Part shown: one piece after another, positions 34,519 through 44,300 of the stretch
How the letters are laid out: each line of letters opens with the position of its first letter
How positions within the stretch are numbered: the first letter of the stretch is position 1
Assembly (NCBI GenBank): GCA_965221185.1
Contig: OZ244866.1
Coordinates: forward strand, 3,038,001 to 3,102,000
Direction of reading: 5' to 3'
DNA length: 64,000 nucleotides
Source of the DNA: Aldehydirespirator sp965221185
GTDB lineage: Bacteria; Actinomycetota; Acidimicrobiia; Acidimicrobiales; Aldehydirespiratoraceae
Translations under genes and position numbers: made by a program
Notes under the pieces: model-generated
What the model was told of the DNA's origin: nothing
The model's input: only the letters and a program-made list of their open reading frames with translations
Databases searched by the model: none

Positions 34519-35985
34519 TCAGCCCGGGGCCGCCTCGCCGGCTGCGATGCCATCGCCGTCCACGCCAGCCCCGCCCTCCACGCTGTCGGTGTCGCCTGTG
34601 CCGTCGGTGTCGTCGGCGGGCTCGACCGTGAGGATCAGGCCCTCGAGCGACATTACCCGGACCGGTTCGCCTGCCCCGATGGGCGTGGCCCGCTGGGTGC
34701 GGGCCCGCCACGGAGCGCCGTCGATGACGACCACCCCCTCGGGGTCCACCGCGTCCCGGGCGACGCCGCGGGTGCCGATCATCCAGTCCCGTCCGATCCT
34801 TGGGGTCCCGAAGCGGGTGCGGACCATGGCGGGCATGCCGGTCACCATTCCCGCGGTGACCCCGACGATCCCCGCCAGCATTGTGATCCAAGACAGCGAC
34901 GTCCCATTGAACAGCGTCAGCGATCCGACCACCAAACACACCGTGGCGATCGCGGTCCAGACCCTCGGCACGCCGGTCTGGATGTCGACGGCATAGCCGA
35001 ACATGGCCGCCACCAGCAGCCCGACGGCCCAGCCCCGAGCCGGGAGCGCGGCCAGCCCGTAGCAGCCAAGCAGGAAGGACAGCGCGCCCAGACCCCCGGC
35101 GATGCCCACGCCCGCGGTGTAGAGCTCGAAGACGAGCAGTCCCGCGCCGGCCAGGAACAGCAGATAGGACAGCGCGGGACTGGCAGCGGTGTGCATGAAC
35201 TGATCGAGCAGGGAGAGCTTGGCGAAGCGCACCCGGCTCACGGGAACCCTCACGGGCTCGTCGCCGGAGGCGTCGATCTCGGTCTCGAAACCGGGCAGGT
35301 CGATTACGAAGAACGGCAGGGTCGGGGCCTCCCGGGCCAAGCCGAGCTCGATGGCCTCCGCGGAAGAGATCGCCCGGTCCCGCATCATGGGATAGGCGTC
35401 GGCGAAGGGCTCGGCCAGATCCTCGGCGGGCACGATCAGCGGGCCGAGGTCTCCCAGCTCCGAGCCGGGGGCCACGGCCAAGTCGCTCACCACCCCGGCC
35501 AGCTGGCCGACCGCCCCCTTGGCGACGGCTCCGGAGGGACCGACCCACATCGACACCGGCACATCCGAGGAGCGGATCCGGGCCGCGAGCTCGGTCAGGC
35601 GCTGGTTGTCGATGGTCGCCAGCGGACTGTTCACCTGCAGCACAAGGCCGAACGAGCCCTCGGCGGAAGCCTTGTCTATGGACCGCTCGATGAACTCGGC
35701 CATGATCCCGTCGAGGAAGCCCGACACCTCCACCACATCGAAGACATCGGAGCCGGAGTCCGCAGCGCCCTCAGAGACGCCGGAAGGGGCAACTCCCTCC
35801 GAAGCCCCGGAAGCGGCAACGCTCTCAGAAGCCCCGGAGCCGGGGGCCGAGGGCGCAGCCGACCCCGGCGAGCCCAGCGCCAACACCGCCCCGATCACGA
35901 GCGCGCCCATGCCGATGGCGAGCCTCATGGGCCGCGCTAGGCGGCGGGGCGCCGAAAGGGGGTTCACGCGTCCAGTTCCTGGCAT
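34519..35985 (-). CDS. NfeD-family membrane protein with ClpP-class domain
   Basis: 488 residues. A signal-like segment (about 20-45) and a Ser/Gly/Ala-rich linker with SEGVAPSG-type repeats precede a ClpP/SppA-like domain: VVEVSGFLDGIMAEFIERSI, then LVLQVNSPLATIDNQRL with the nucleophile-region Ser, and VGPSGAVAKGAV. Several transmembrane spans follow (LLFLAGAGLLVFELYTAGVGIAG), then a C-terminal OB-fold NfeD soluble domain (GTRGVARDAVDPEGVVVIDG). Full-length NfeD proteins cleave or regulate stomatin-like partners, but none is next to it. An ATG at 35928 is an alternative start. Confidence 0.85.
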   Translation of the reverse strand: MPGTGRVNPLSAPRRLARPMRLAIGMGALVIGAVLALGSPGSAAPSAPGSGASESVAASGASEGVAPSGVSEGAADSGSDVFDVVEVSGFLDGIMAEFIERSIDKASAEGSFGLVLQVNSPLATIDNQRLTELAARIRSSDVPVSMWVGPSGAVAKGAVGQLAGVVSDLAVAPGSELGDLGPLIVPAEDLAEPFADAYPMMRDRAISSAEAIELGLAREAPTLPFFVIDLPGFETEIDASGDEPVRVPVSRVRFAKLSLLDQFMHTAASPALSYLLFLAGAGLLVFELYTAGVGIAGGLGALSFLLGCYGLAALPARGWAVGLLVAAMFGYAVDIQTGVPRVWTAIATVCLVVGSLTLFNGTSLSWITMLAGIVGVTAGMVTGMPAMVRTRFGTPRIGRDWMIGTRGVARDAVDPEGVVVIDGAPWRARTQRATPIGAGEPVRVMSLEGLILTVEPADDTDGTGDTDSVEGGAGVDGDGIAAGEAAPG

Positions 35986-36048
35986 CGTCGGAGGCGCCCC
36001 TGGTCGGCGGTCCGGGACAACCCCTCGTGCGCCTTGGGGTGCCCGTCG

Positions 36049-36402
36049 TCAGGCGTCGGGGTCGCGGTCGAGGGCGCTGACGGCGCCCTCGAGGGTCTCT
36101 TCGACGGGCACGATGCGGTCGAAGCCGGTTGTGTGCAGCAGCCGGATCAGCGTGGGGCCGTTGCAGAACACCACGACCCGGCCCTCGTTCTCGCGGATGC
36201 GGCGGATCCCGCCAATGAGGGCGCCGAGACCGGCCGAGTCCATGAAGGGCACCCCGCAGAGATCCACCACGAGGCGCCCCGCGGTGGCATGGTCGGCCAG
36301 CGCCTCCCGGAACTGGGCCACGGTGTAGGCATCGAGCTCGCCGGTGGGTCGGAGCACGTGGTACGACCCGGCGTCATTGCGGAATGACTCGATGTCCAGC
36401 AC
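36049..36402 (-). CDS. STAS-domain anti-sigma factor antagonist
   Basis: A 117-residue single STAS domain of the SpoIIAA/RsbV type. FMDSAGLGAL (around residue 54) contains the phosphorylatable Ser. When unphosphorylated the protein would bind an anti-sigma kinase and free a sigma factor. Neither the kinase nor the sigma factor is adjacent. A response regulator gene lies 260 bp away on the other strand. Confidence 0.88.
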   Translation of the reverse strand: MLDIESFRNDAGSYHVLRPTGELDAYTVAQFREALADHATAGRLVVDLCGVPFMDSAGLGALIGGIRRIRENEGRVVVFCNGPTLIRLLHTTGFDRIVPVEETLEGAVSALDRDPDA

Positions 36403-36499
36403 AGGCTGGAGGATAACCGACCGCTGCTGGGATCAGGGCCGCCAGCGAAGCGCGTACGCCGGGTACGCGGAGACCGCCTATCGCTGAAGCGTCGTGTGT

Positions 36500-36584
36500 C
36501 CCGCTCTTGTTCGCTGCGCTCACGGGCCGCTCGGGCCCGGCCTCCCGCTTGTGTTCGCTTCGCTCACGGGCCGCTCGGGCCCGG
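36500..36584. repeat. Two 41-bp GC-rich direct repeats
   Basis: Copies at 36500-36540 and 36544-36584 differ at 4 positions and contain the palindromic GGGCCGCTCGGGCCC. They lie in the intergenic gap between the STAS gene and the response regulator, and may form hairpins. Confidence 0.8.
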
Positions 36585-36662
36585 GGCCTCGCTTTGCGGG
36601 TCGCGAAGATTCCTAGTGAGTTGCGCCTATCCGCTCTGCCTCTGGGCGGTACGATCTCGGCC

Positions 36663-37043
36663 GTGCCCGACGTGCTGCTGGTGACCGACGCCGACTGGGT
36701 CGCGGAGCAGTGCGAGGCGGCCCTGGGCGGCGACCACACCCTGCACCGGGTGCGGCGGGGCGCCGACACCATCGAAGCGATCGAGTTGGTCGACCCCGCT
36801 CTGGTGCTGCTCGACCTGCAGGTCGGCAACATGGGCGGGATGGCCGCCTGCCTGGCCGTCCGCCAGGAGGAGGACATGGGCCGGCTGGAGCGGCGGCCGG
36901 TGATCATGATGCTGGACCGCGACGCCGACGAATTCCTAGCCCGCCGCAGCACAGCGGACGCCTGGTTGGTCAAGCCCATCAACCCGATGCGCTTGGCCCG
37001 CTTAGTGGACGCCGCCCTGGCCGACGCAGTCGCCCCTGCCTGA
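36663..37043 (+). CDS. Stand-alone response regulator receiver protein
   Basis: 126 residues from a GTG. A CheY-like receiver: DVLLVTDAD holds the acidic pocket, LVLLDLQVGNMGG the phospho-acceptor Asp near residue 46, and AWLVKPINPMRLARL the conserved Lys with its cis-Pro. No output domain is present. The paired histidine kinase is not in the window. It precedes tRNA-Pro by 47 bp and is the last backbone protein gene before the island. Confidence 0.85.
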   Translation: MPDVLLVTDADWVAEQCEAALGGDHTLHRVRRGADTIEAIELVDPALVLLDLQVGNMGGMAACLAVRQEEDMGRLERRPVIMMLDRDADEFLARRSTADAWLVKPINPMRLARLVDAALADAVAPA

Positions 37044-37089
37044 GGGCGTGGCCGGCGTCGGCCTCGGCTAGCATCTCCGGCGCTGCACA

Positions 37090-37163
37090 CGGGCAGTGGC
37101 GCAGCTTGGTAGCGCGCCTCGTTCGGGACGAGGAGGTCGTGGGTTCAAATCCCGCCTGCCCGA
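37090..37163 (+). tRNA. tRNA-Pro(CGG)
   Basis: A 74-nt cloverleaf. The acceptor stem CGGGCAG pairs with CTGCCCG and the discriminator is A. The D-arm region is GCGCAGCTTGGTAGCGC, and the anticodon stem CCTCG/CGAGG encloses TTCGGGA with anticodon CGG. The T-arm carries GGTTCAAATCC. CCA is not encoded. Lower-GC DNA with transposition genes begins immediately after its 3' end, so it is a probable integration site. Confidence 0.95.
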
Positions 37164-37322
37164 CAATGGACCCTTCGCACATTTTCGGTGCTAGGGTTCG
37201 CAAATTAATCCAAACAGCCCCGTTCTAGGGCTTTTGTAGGTGTTCAAAGGGTTTTTCGCACTTGCTCTATGTGCCCGATGACGTTGCTGTAGTGCGGTTG
37301 TGCCCTTGACCTGTTCACGGGC

Positions 37323-37356
37323 GCGACGAAACGACGGCCAAGCGACCGTCGCTTCG
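37323..37356. terminator. Strong hairpin downstream of the transposase gene
   Basis: GACGAA and CGACGG (37323-37335) pair with CCGTCG and TTCGTC (37344-37356) across one A/C mismatch, with an 8-nt loop. It is 24 bp past the transposase stop on the minus strand, so it is a likely terminator. Confidence 0.55.
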
Positions 37357-37379
37357 TCTTCGGCTACCCAGCGGAACGT

Positions 37380-39215
37380 CTAGCTGGGGGGTGCCCCATC
37401 TGGAGTCTCGTTGCTGTAGCCGGGGTCGTCATCGTCAATAATGTCGCCGTCGCTGTCGAACTCGTCGTGGATGACCGACTTGCGAACATTGTGGGCAACT
37501 GCGGCAGCAGCAACGGCCATCGTGTTCGCTGCTAAGCCGAGGGCCTCACAGGTTCCACGACCCAACCCGCCATGGTGTTTCATTCCACCGAACACGCCCT
37601 CCACGACGGCACGGCTCTTGCCGTACACGGCTCTCCAGACGGGGGTGCCGTAGTGCAACTTCTGGCACTGGTCAACCTCGGGCGGCAGGGCGTTCACCTT
37701 GCCACCGCAGCAGGCCCCATCGGCCGGTGTCGGCACGAGCGGCTTGTTGTAGGAGCCTGACCCCGAGGTGGCCTGCGTCGTGGCGACCCGGCCAGCACAA
37801 GCAGGACATTGGAGTTTCATGCCGCCGTCCTTGAGCCAGCCCTTGAAGCCATAGCGATACAGCGCGGCTCTCCTGTCGTACCACTGGGCCAGTTGCTCGG
37901 CGTCCCCACGGATGTCGTTGGGCGGCTTGCGCCAGTATTTTGGCGTCCATGGGGGAAGAATGGTGCCGCAATGCATGATGACGGATTCGCGGCGTTGGCC
38001 GATTGCAGTCGGGTGTGAATGGTCTACGACCTGCTTGGTGTAGTCCATCACGACATCTATTTTCTCTTTGTGGAGTGCTCGCAAGAAGCTCTCTCGTTTA
38101 AGAGTGAAGCCCCGATCAGCGACAACACGCCAGATTTTCGGTGCGATGCCTCTCGCACTTAGAACGGTCTTCGCTCCGATGGGGCCGGGATTGCATCCTG
38201 CTGGATTCAGGCTGATGGCAAGGATGTATGGTGGAACTCGTGGGCCGTACTTGAACTTCTCAGGGTCAATGTTTGATCCGAACATCTTGTTTGACCAGCG
38301 AATGGTCTGAGCCGCTACAACAGCCGTAAACTCGTAACCAACGAAATACCTGCCTGACCTTGAGTCCGTCCCGGTCATCCATCCTGCGCGGGCGTCATAG
38401 TCTGCGCCACGGATGATCCTTCCGTCACGACCAACTCTCAGCCCTCGTTTTCGAGCCTCATCAGCTAGGAGTTGCCGCTTGAGTTCAGGGTCTGGCAAGT
38501 CAGGGTTCTCAAGAGACATCCTGCGATAGTGGGCGTACGCGTCCTTCTCCAGCTCCTTTTGCTTGGTGAACTCTTTGGCGCATCCAAAGGCTTCAATGCC
38601 TGTGCTGTCGATGACGACGGTCTCCACACTGCGGCGAACCTCGCGGGGAACGCTCGCTCGTACCAACGACTCCGCGAACCAGTCCAAGTCGCACAGCGTG
38701 TCGCCGGAAATCCATCCCCGACGCAGCGAACGCTCTAGCCGCTTGAAAAACCTGTTCAACGACTTGTAGCTCGGGATATGCCATTCTCCATCAGCGTCGA
38801 GCACACCGATTCTTCTGGCAACCGACGGCTTCAGGCCGGGGATCGCCCTGCACATGTCAGCACGAGTGCAGGAGCCTTCCGATGTGTATTTTGTGACCAA
38901 GAACACCACCAACATAGCCTTGACGGATATCACCATCTTGCGGCCTCGACTGCCATTGAAGCGTTCCTCCATGGGGCCGAGCAACCCTGAACGTTCCACG
39001 ACGCTGATCATCCGCAACCCGGTCGCCTTCGATGATTCGAGCATCTCGACGGCCTGGTTTGGGTGGTCGCTGGGCACCATCCGCCCGTTTCTCTTGTGCT
39101 TCTTGCTGCTAGCGGGGGTCATGTCCCCGCTGCTCTCTGTTCGGCGGTTCATGCCTTCATTCCTTTCTCGACGGCTTCCTGTGGATCGATCTCTGCGCTC
39201 TGCTTGGCGGTTCAT
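37380..39215 (-). CDS. DDE transposase-like protein
   Basis: About 611 residues. The order of acidic residues is that of a DDE transposase of the IS1182/IS5 type: VVIDSTGIEAFG (first Asp), WRVVADRGFTLK (second Asp) and VVEGVFGGMKHHGG (Glu). Residues before the core contain a helical region with HIPSYKSLNRFFKRL that is likely to bind DNA. A cysteine pair (QCPACAG) lies in the insertion between the second Asp and the Glu. The ATG at 39215 overlaps the stop of the recombinase-like gene (ATGA). A second identical start context exists at 39152 because of a 63-bp duplication. Terminal inverted repeats were not found. Confidence 0.75.
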   Translation of the reverse strand: MNRQAERRDRSTGSRRERNEGMNRRTESSGDMTPASSKKHKRNGRMVPSDHPNQAVEMLESSKATGLRMISVVERSGLLGPMEERFNGSRGRKMVISVKAMLVVFLVTKYTSEGSCTRADMCRAIPGLKPSVARRIGVLDADGEWHIPSYKSLNRFFKRLERSLRRGWISGDTLCDLDWFAESLVRASVPREVRRSVETVVIDSTGIEAFGCAKEFTKQKELEKDAYAHYRRMSLENPDLPDPELKRQLLADEARKRGLRVGRDGRIIRGADYDARAGWMTGTDSRSGRYFVGYEFTAVVAAQTIRWSNKMFGSNIDPEKFKYGPRVPPYILAISLNPAGCNPGPIGAKTVLSARGIAPKIWRVVADRGFTLKRESFLRALHKEKIDVVMDYTKQVVDHSHPTAIGQRRESVIMHCGTILPPWTPKYWRKPPNDIRGDAEQLAQWYDRRAALYRYGFKGWLKDGGMKLQCPACAGRVATTQATSGSGSYNKPLVPTPADGACCGGKVNALPPEVDQCQKLHYGTPVWRAVYGKSRAVVEGVFGGMKHHGGLGRGTCEALGLAANTMAVAAAAVAHNVRKSVIHDEFDSDGDIIDDDDPGYSNETPDGAPPS

Positions 39216-39268
39216 GCCTTCATTCCTTTCTCGACGGCTTCCTGTGGATCGATCTCTGCGCTGGCGTG
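39143..39268. repeat. 63-bp tandem duplication at the recombinase/transposase gene junction
   Basis: Two near-identical copies (39143-39205 and 39206-39268) cover the end of the recombinase-like gene, its ATGA junction and the transposase start. Since 63 is a multiple of 3, the transposase frame stays open and gains a repeated RRDRSTGSRRERNEGMNR stretch. Confidence 0.9.
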
Positions 39269-40255
39269 CTCGATCAGCGAGTCCATGGTGTTCCATGACA
39301 GCGGCCCCGCTATGACACGCAATGCCGGAATCGGCGTGGGTGCGGCGAGGTGAGCGGCGAGCCAGGTGTTCCTTGCTCGACGCAGCGACAAGCCCTTGCG
39401 CCTGTTGGTTGCCACCGGATTCTCCAAGAGGCGCGCTGCGACGTTGGATGCCGAGTTCCGGCCATTGCCACGGAAGAACCTGCTCCCGTCACTCTCCTTG
39501 AGTGCTTCGTCCAGCAATGCGCAATAGGCGGCACGTACCGGTACCAGCCGAGGGTTACGACCGCCGACGTTCAAAGCGAACCTGCCACCAGTCAGCGCCA
39601 CCACGTCGTCGGGTGTGAGTCCCGCCGCCTCTGCGCCCGTACACCCGCCGCCGAGGGTGGCGACTACCAGAGCGCAGCGGCTCACCCGGTTGGATGCTTC
39701 TGAAGTCTCTGTCGCGAAGCGAATCACGGACTCCGCTTGTGCTGAGTAGGGCATCGTTGGGAGGCGCGTGCCGACCATCGGAGGCTCTAGGGGCCAACCA
39801 TCGGGGTTCAACTTTCGTCCGACACATCGAAGCACCCAGCGGGTCTGGTGTCGCCAGGACTTGGAGCGGTGACGGTTCACAACAGTCGAGAAATGCTCAA
39901 CATTGTGTGCGCTGAACACCACTTCGAGAGCAAGATTCTGAAACTCCGAGTAGGCCCAGACAGACAGCAGGGTCGTTGTCCGCATCATCTCTCTAGCCAT
40001 TCTCGGGTTAGTTGGTTTCGCTGCTTTGACACAGCAGCGCACGAACAGAAGGACAACCGGAAGCAGCCTCCGCTGTTCAGCAGTGATCCGATTGGGCATC
40101 CACTCTTCGATGACCGTATCGATATTGGGTGGCACGCCTGACTTAAGCAGGGCCGCAATGTCGGTGTCTTCATTGAACGGCCTGTTCAATGCTTCGATAG
40201 TCGCGTGGACAGATTCGGTGTGTCTGGGGTCAGTTGACCGGTTAGGCTGGCTCAT
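39212..40255 (-). CDS. Tyrosine-recombinase-like protein lacking recognisable catalytic residues
   Basis: 347 residues with a phage-integrase-like layout: a helical N-terminal core-binding part (to about 170) and a C-terminal half whose segments parallel the catalytic domain. GGGCTGAEAAGLTPDDV stands where G-x-R-x-x-E-x-x-x-L is expected, LSLRRARNTWLAAHL where HxLRHTxAT is expected, and GPLSWNTMDSLIEHA where LGHxxxxTTxxYxH is expected. The first Arg, the His, the His/Trp and the Tyr are not in place, so strand exchange is unlikely. It may be a DNA-binding partner of the coupled transposase (inference). The start has AAGGAG upstream. Confidence 0.6.
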   Translation of the reverse strand: MSQPNRSTDPRHTESVHATIEALNRPFNEDTDIAALLKSGVPPNIDTVIEEWMPNRITAEQRRLLPVVLLFVRCCVKAAKPTNPRMAREMMRTTTLLSVWAYSEFQNLALEVVFSAHNVEHFSTVVNRHRSKSWRHQTRWVLRCVGRKLNPDGWPLEPPMVGTRLPTMPYSAQAESVIRFATETSEASNRVSRCALVVATLGGGCTGAEAAGLTPDDVVALTGGRFALNVGGRNPRLVPVRAAYCALLDEALKESDGSRFFRGNGRNSASNVAARLLENPVATNRRKGLSLRRARNTWLAAHLAAPTPIPALRVIAGPLSWNTMDSLIEHASAEIDPQEAVEKGMKA

Positions 40256-40282
40256 GAGCCTCTCCTTTGCTGAGGGGGTTCA

Positions 40283-40326
40283 GTCGGGGCACCTTGATTG
40301 TCTTGCCGGACTTAGGGTGCCCCGAC
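40283..40326. promoter_or_regulatory. Long stem-loop just upstream of the recombinase-like gene
   Basis: An 11-bp perfect inverted repeat (40283-40293 with 40316-40326) with a 22-nt loop, 28 bp upstream of the start codon. It could act in the leader mRNA or be a DNA-binding site. No family is recognised. Confidence 0.5.
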
Positions 40327-40694
40327 GCTTTGTCGGGGTTGGACAACTGGATTAGTCGAGTGGGCGTCTCCTGTCTGGTTTGATCATTGTTAGGTTCAGG
40401 TTTGTGTCGCTCTCTCACACGCCGTAGCGCGCCGCTGGGTTTCGTGCGCCTTCTGTGCAGAAACGGATAATCGGTGGCCCTCATGGCGAGATGCACTCTT
40501 TATGGTTGGGATCATGAGCGAGTTGTTTTCGCTCAACGGCGCGGGATTGCACCAATACCCAGAAGAGCACAAGTACGTGACCGGGGCAGGGGGAAGCCTA
40601 GGGTGAAGGGCCAAAAAGGGCCTCTGAAGAGGGACGATAATCACGGAGATGACTACACGGTTGACTAACACATGACCGAATGGATGGCTGGACT

Positions 40695-40728
40695 TATAAT
40701 GTTGTTTGTTGTGACAAACACTACAACA
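40695..40728 (+). promoter_or_regulatory. Probable -10 box with overlapping operator for the HTH gene
   Basis: TATAAT at 40695-40700 is followed immediately by an imperfect palindrome: TGTTG and TTTGT pair with ACAAA and CAACA around TGTG, to 40728. The palindrome covers the expected transcription start, so it could be an autoregulatory operator. A clear -35 box is not seen. Confidence 0.45.
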
Positions 40729-40823
40729 TATGCGCGAGAAATCAACCCAACAAATCCCAGTTTTTCTCAGCTAAGGATGCGGTACTGGCCTAACGCGTGC
40801 GAAGCGCCTACTCTCCCTTAGCC

Positions 40824-41189
40824 ATGGCGAAGGAACAGCCTCCTCCCAACAGCTACCTAGTACCCGGCTACGAGTGGCTCTATGACGAACCAGACGAGAT
40901 TGAGCTTGGCAGGCTCCGCCCAGACGCTCCTGCTGAGGCGCATCTGGTTCAAGCGATCTCTTGGAGGCTCCGCATGGAGTTCTCAGATCAAGAAGACAAG
41001 GATTGGACGATGCGTGGCATCGCCAAGGAGTGCAAGATGCACCACCTCGTCGTCCGTGACCTGTGGCATGGCAGCGCTTGGCCGACCCTGAGAACCATCG
41101 CCAGCCTCGAAATCGGTATGAAGGGCACGATATGGGGTCCAGAGCACCGCTTGCCTAGCAAGAGGAAGACGCCACGCCAGTCACCCTGA
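40824..41189 (+). CDS. Small helix-turn-helix protein
   Basis: 121 residues from the ATG at 40824. The C-terminal half looks like a lambda-repressor-type helix-turn-helix: MRGIAKECKMHHLVVRDLWHG, then TLRTIASLEIGMKGTIWG, the pattern in which a short scaffold helix follows the recognition helix. The N-terminus is acidic and Pro-rich. The long leader contains a candidate operator. It precedes the Type IIG-like gene by 126 bp and may be its control protein (inference). Confidence 0.55.
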   Translation: MAKEQPPPNSYLVPGYEWLYDEPDEIELGRLRPDAPAEAHLVQAISWRLRMEFSDQEDKDWTMRGIAKECKMHHLVVRDLWHGSAWPTLRTIASLEIGMKGTIWGPEHRLPSKRKTPRQSP

Positions 41190-41314
41190 GATGACCCGTA
41201 GCCACCTAGCAGCGGGGTAGGCGTCCGCTGCCCTCCCTCGGAACTGGGGAGGCACGAACGGCTGGTTATGGAAGTGCCGCGCTGGGGGTGAGGCCCCTCG
41301 CGTAGAGTCGCCCT

Positions 41315-44300
41315 GTGACTGTTGAAGGCCACATCGACCTTCGGGAGCTAGCAGGGCGGTTGGCTCGTCGCCGTCGTGGACGCACCGAAGCGACGGTGCA
41401 GTCCGATGTGCGGATGCTGCTGCTGGTTTCGGGGTTGAACCTCACCGAGGGCGACGTGCTTGATGTGGAGTTGGAAGCGCAGCTTGGTGACCGTCGCCGC
41501 ATCGACATCGAGATGGGTCGCACCGTCATCGAGGTGAAGCGGAGCCTGGTAGCGGAAGGTTCGCTAGCCAATGCTGCAACGCAGCTTGCTGGGTACGTGG
41601 AGGCGCGCAGCAGCAGCCTCGGGCAGCGCTACGTGGGGATCGTCACGGACGGCCAGGACTGGCATCTGTTCCACCATGACGACGGTGACCTTGTTGCTGT
41701 TGCGGAGCATCACGTAGACCCAGCAGCACCCGACGCTGAAGCGCTGGTGAGGTGGCTCGGGTCGGTGTTGACGACCGAGGAGCAGATCGCTCCTACCCGT
41801 CAGGCGATTGCTGACCGGCTTGGGGCGGACAGCCCTGGCCATGAGCTTGAACGGGCGACGTTGAACGCCCTGTATCGAGCCAACCGTGACCATCCCGAGG
41901 TCGTGATCAAGCGGGAGTTGTGGGCGAAGCTGCTAACAACGGCGTTGGGCACCCAGTTCAGCGCCGATGAGGAAGACCTGTTCATCGAGCACACCCTGCT
42001 GGTGGCCACCGCGGAGTGTGTCGCCCACGCTGTGTTGAGCTATCCGATCTCCCAGTTGGCTCCGGCGACTCTGCTGCGAGGTGATCTACTGTCGCAGCAA
42101 TCTCAGATTCACGGTGTCGTTGAGCAGGACTTCTTCGATTGGCCGCTCGATTGTGGTGAAGAGGGGCGTAGGTGGGTGGCCTCGCTGGCGCGCAGGCTGG
42201 AGCAGTTCGACTGGGGTGTGGTGACCCATGACGTGATGAAGACGATCTATGAGTCTGTGATCACTGTCGAGACCCGGCGTCGGCTCGGTGAGTATTACAC
42301 CCCGGATTTCCTGGCCGAAGCGATCACCGAGCAAGTCGTGGCTGATCCTCTCAACGAGACAGTCATCGACCCGGCGTGCGGATCGGGCACGTTCCTGTTC
42401 CATGCGGTGCGCCGCTATCTGGCAGCCGCAGACGCCGCTGGGATGGCCAACGGTGATGCGGTGTCGGGCGTGTCGGCACACGTCTTCGGTGTGGACGTGC
42501 ATCCCGTTGCGGTGACCCTGGCCCGTGTCACCTACCTGCTGGCCATCGGCACAGACCGGCTGTCTGCACCCGACCGGCGACGGTTGCGGGTGCCGGTGTT
42601 CCTGGGCGACAGCGTGCAGTGGGGCCAACGCGGCGACATCTTCGCTTCAGAGACACTCAACGTCAGCACCGACGACGGTGCAGAGTTGTTCGCTGACCAG
42701 CTCCGGTTCCCTCAACGGCTACTTGACGACGCCGACACCTTCGACGCGTTGGTGGCTGACCTCGCAGAGTCGGCCACCAACCGCCAACGAGGCAAGGAAG
42801 CGCCGTCGATCTCTCCGATAGCTAAGCGTCACGGCCTCTCCGGGGCTGATCTGGACACGGTTGAGGCGACGTTCAAGACGATGTGCCGCCTGCATGACGA
42901 GCGCCGTGATCACATCTGGGGCTATTACGTGAGGAACCTGGCTCGACCGGCGTGGTTGGCTCGTGAGGAAAACCGGAGAACGGTGCTAATCGGCAACCCG
43001 CCATGGCTTGCGTATCGGTTCATGACTGACTCCATGAAGACGGCGTTCCAGTTGATGGCCAAAGAACGCAAGCTGTGGGCGGGCGGGAACGTCGCCACGC
43101 ACCAAGACCTCGCTGACCTGTTCGTGGCCCGATCTGTCGAGCAGTACCTCGCTCCCAACGGGCGGTTCGGGTTCGTGATGCCCGCAGGTGTGCTGACCCG
43201 TCACCAGTCGAAGGGGTTCCGCTCCGGGATGTTCCCCCTCAACAAGGGAGGCCACACCCTCGTCGCGTTCGACACCGCCTGGGACATCTCACCCATCAGC
43301 CACCGGTTCTTCCCCCGCACCGCCTGCGTCATCTTTGGTAGACGCTCAGATGAGCACTCCGCTCTGCCTGATGAGGTGCAACGGTGGTCAGGCAAGCTCT
43401 CCGACCCGAGCGCCTCGTGGGACGAAGTGCGAGAAGACATCGAGCGCACATCAGCTACGCGGGTCAGCATCGAATCTGATGATCAAACGGAATCTCCTTA
43501 CATCGAGCGCTTCGCGAACGGTGCCAACCTCACCCCGCGGCTCTTGATCATGGTGGAACCCGGCAAGGAGCCACCGCTAGGCGTCGGTGAGGGTCGCAGA
43601 CCAGTGCGATCTTCGAAGGGCATTTATGGGAATAAACCCTGGAAGTTCATGGACGATCTGGAAGGTGTGCTCGAATCTCAGTTCATCCACCCGGTGTTGC
43701 TCGGTGAGTCCGTCATGCCCTACTGGCAGCGAACCCCCCTTGAAGCGATTCTCCCGCTGCGCAAGGGCAAGGTCATGCGAGACGAAGAAATCGGAGACCA
43801 CGACGGGCTGCGGCGCTGGTGGCAGGAAGCACGCCAGTTGTGGGATGAGCACGGTGAAGGCGAGCACTCGCTCGATCAGAACATCGACCACTATCGCAAG
43901 CTGACTTCCCAGTTCCCCATCGCCCCCATACGTGTCGTGTATGGCGCGTCAGGGATGCACGTAACGGCCTGCCGGGTGACCGATCCGCAGGCAATCGTGG
44001 AACATCAACTCAACTGGGCTGCTGCCCAAACCATCGAGGAGGCCCGGTACCTATGCGCCGTCCTCAACAGCGTGGCCGTCACGAAGGCCGTCGAACCCTT
44101 CATGACTTCGGGCAAGGGCGGTGGACGCCACATCAACTCGTACCTGTGGAACGTGCCGATCCCGCTCTACGACGACACCGACCTACTTCACACAACCCTG
44201 GCCGACCTCGGGAGCCAAGCCGAGCAGTTCGTCTCCGAGTTGGATATCAAACCCTCGAAGGCTCACGGACACATGCGAGCGAAAATACGCAAGCAGCTAG

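Noticed and set aside
36507..36662. N-terminal extension of the response regulator
   Set aside because: The extension runs through the 41-bp repeats and is not protein-like; the receiver domain begins at the GTG at 36663.
37164..40823. Terminal inverted repeats of an insertion sequence around the transposase pair
   Set aside because: Several hairpins are present, but no matching inverted pair with target duplication was found at the two sides.
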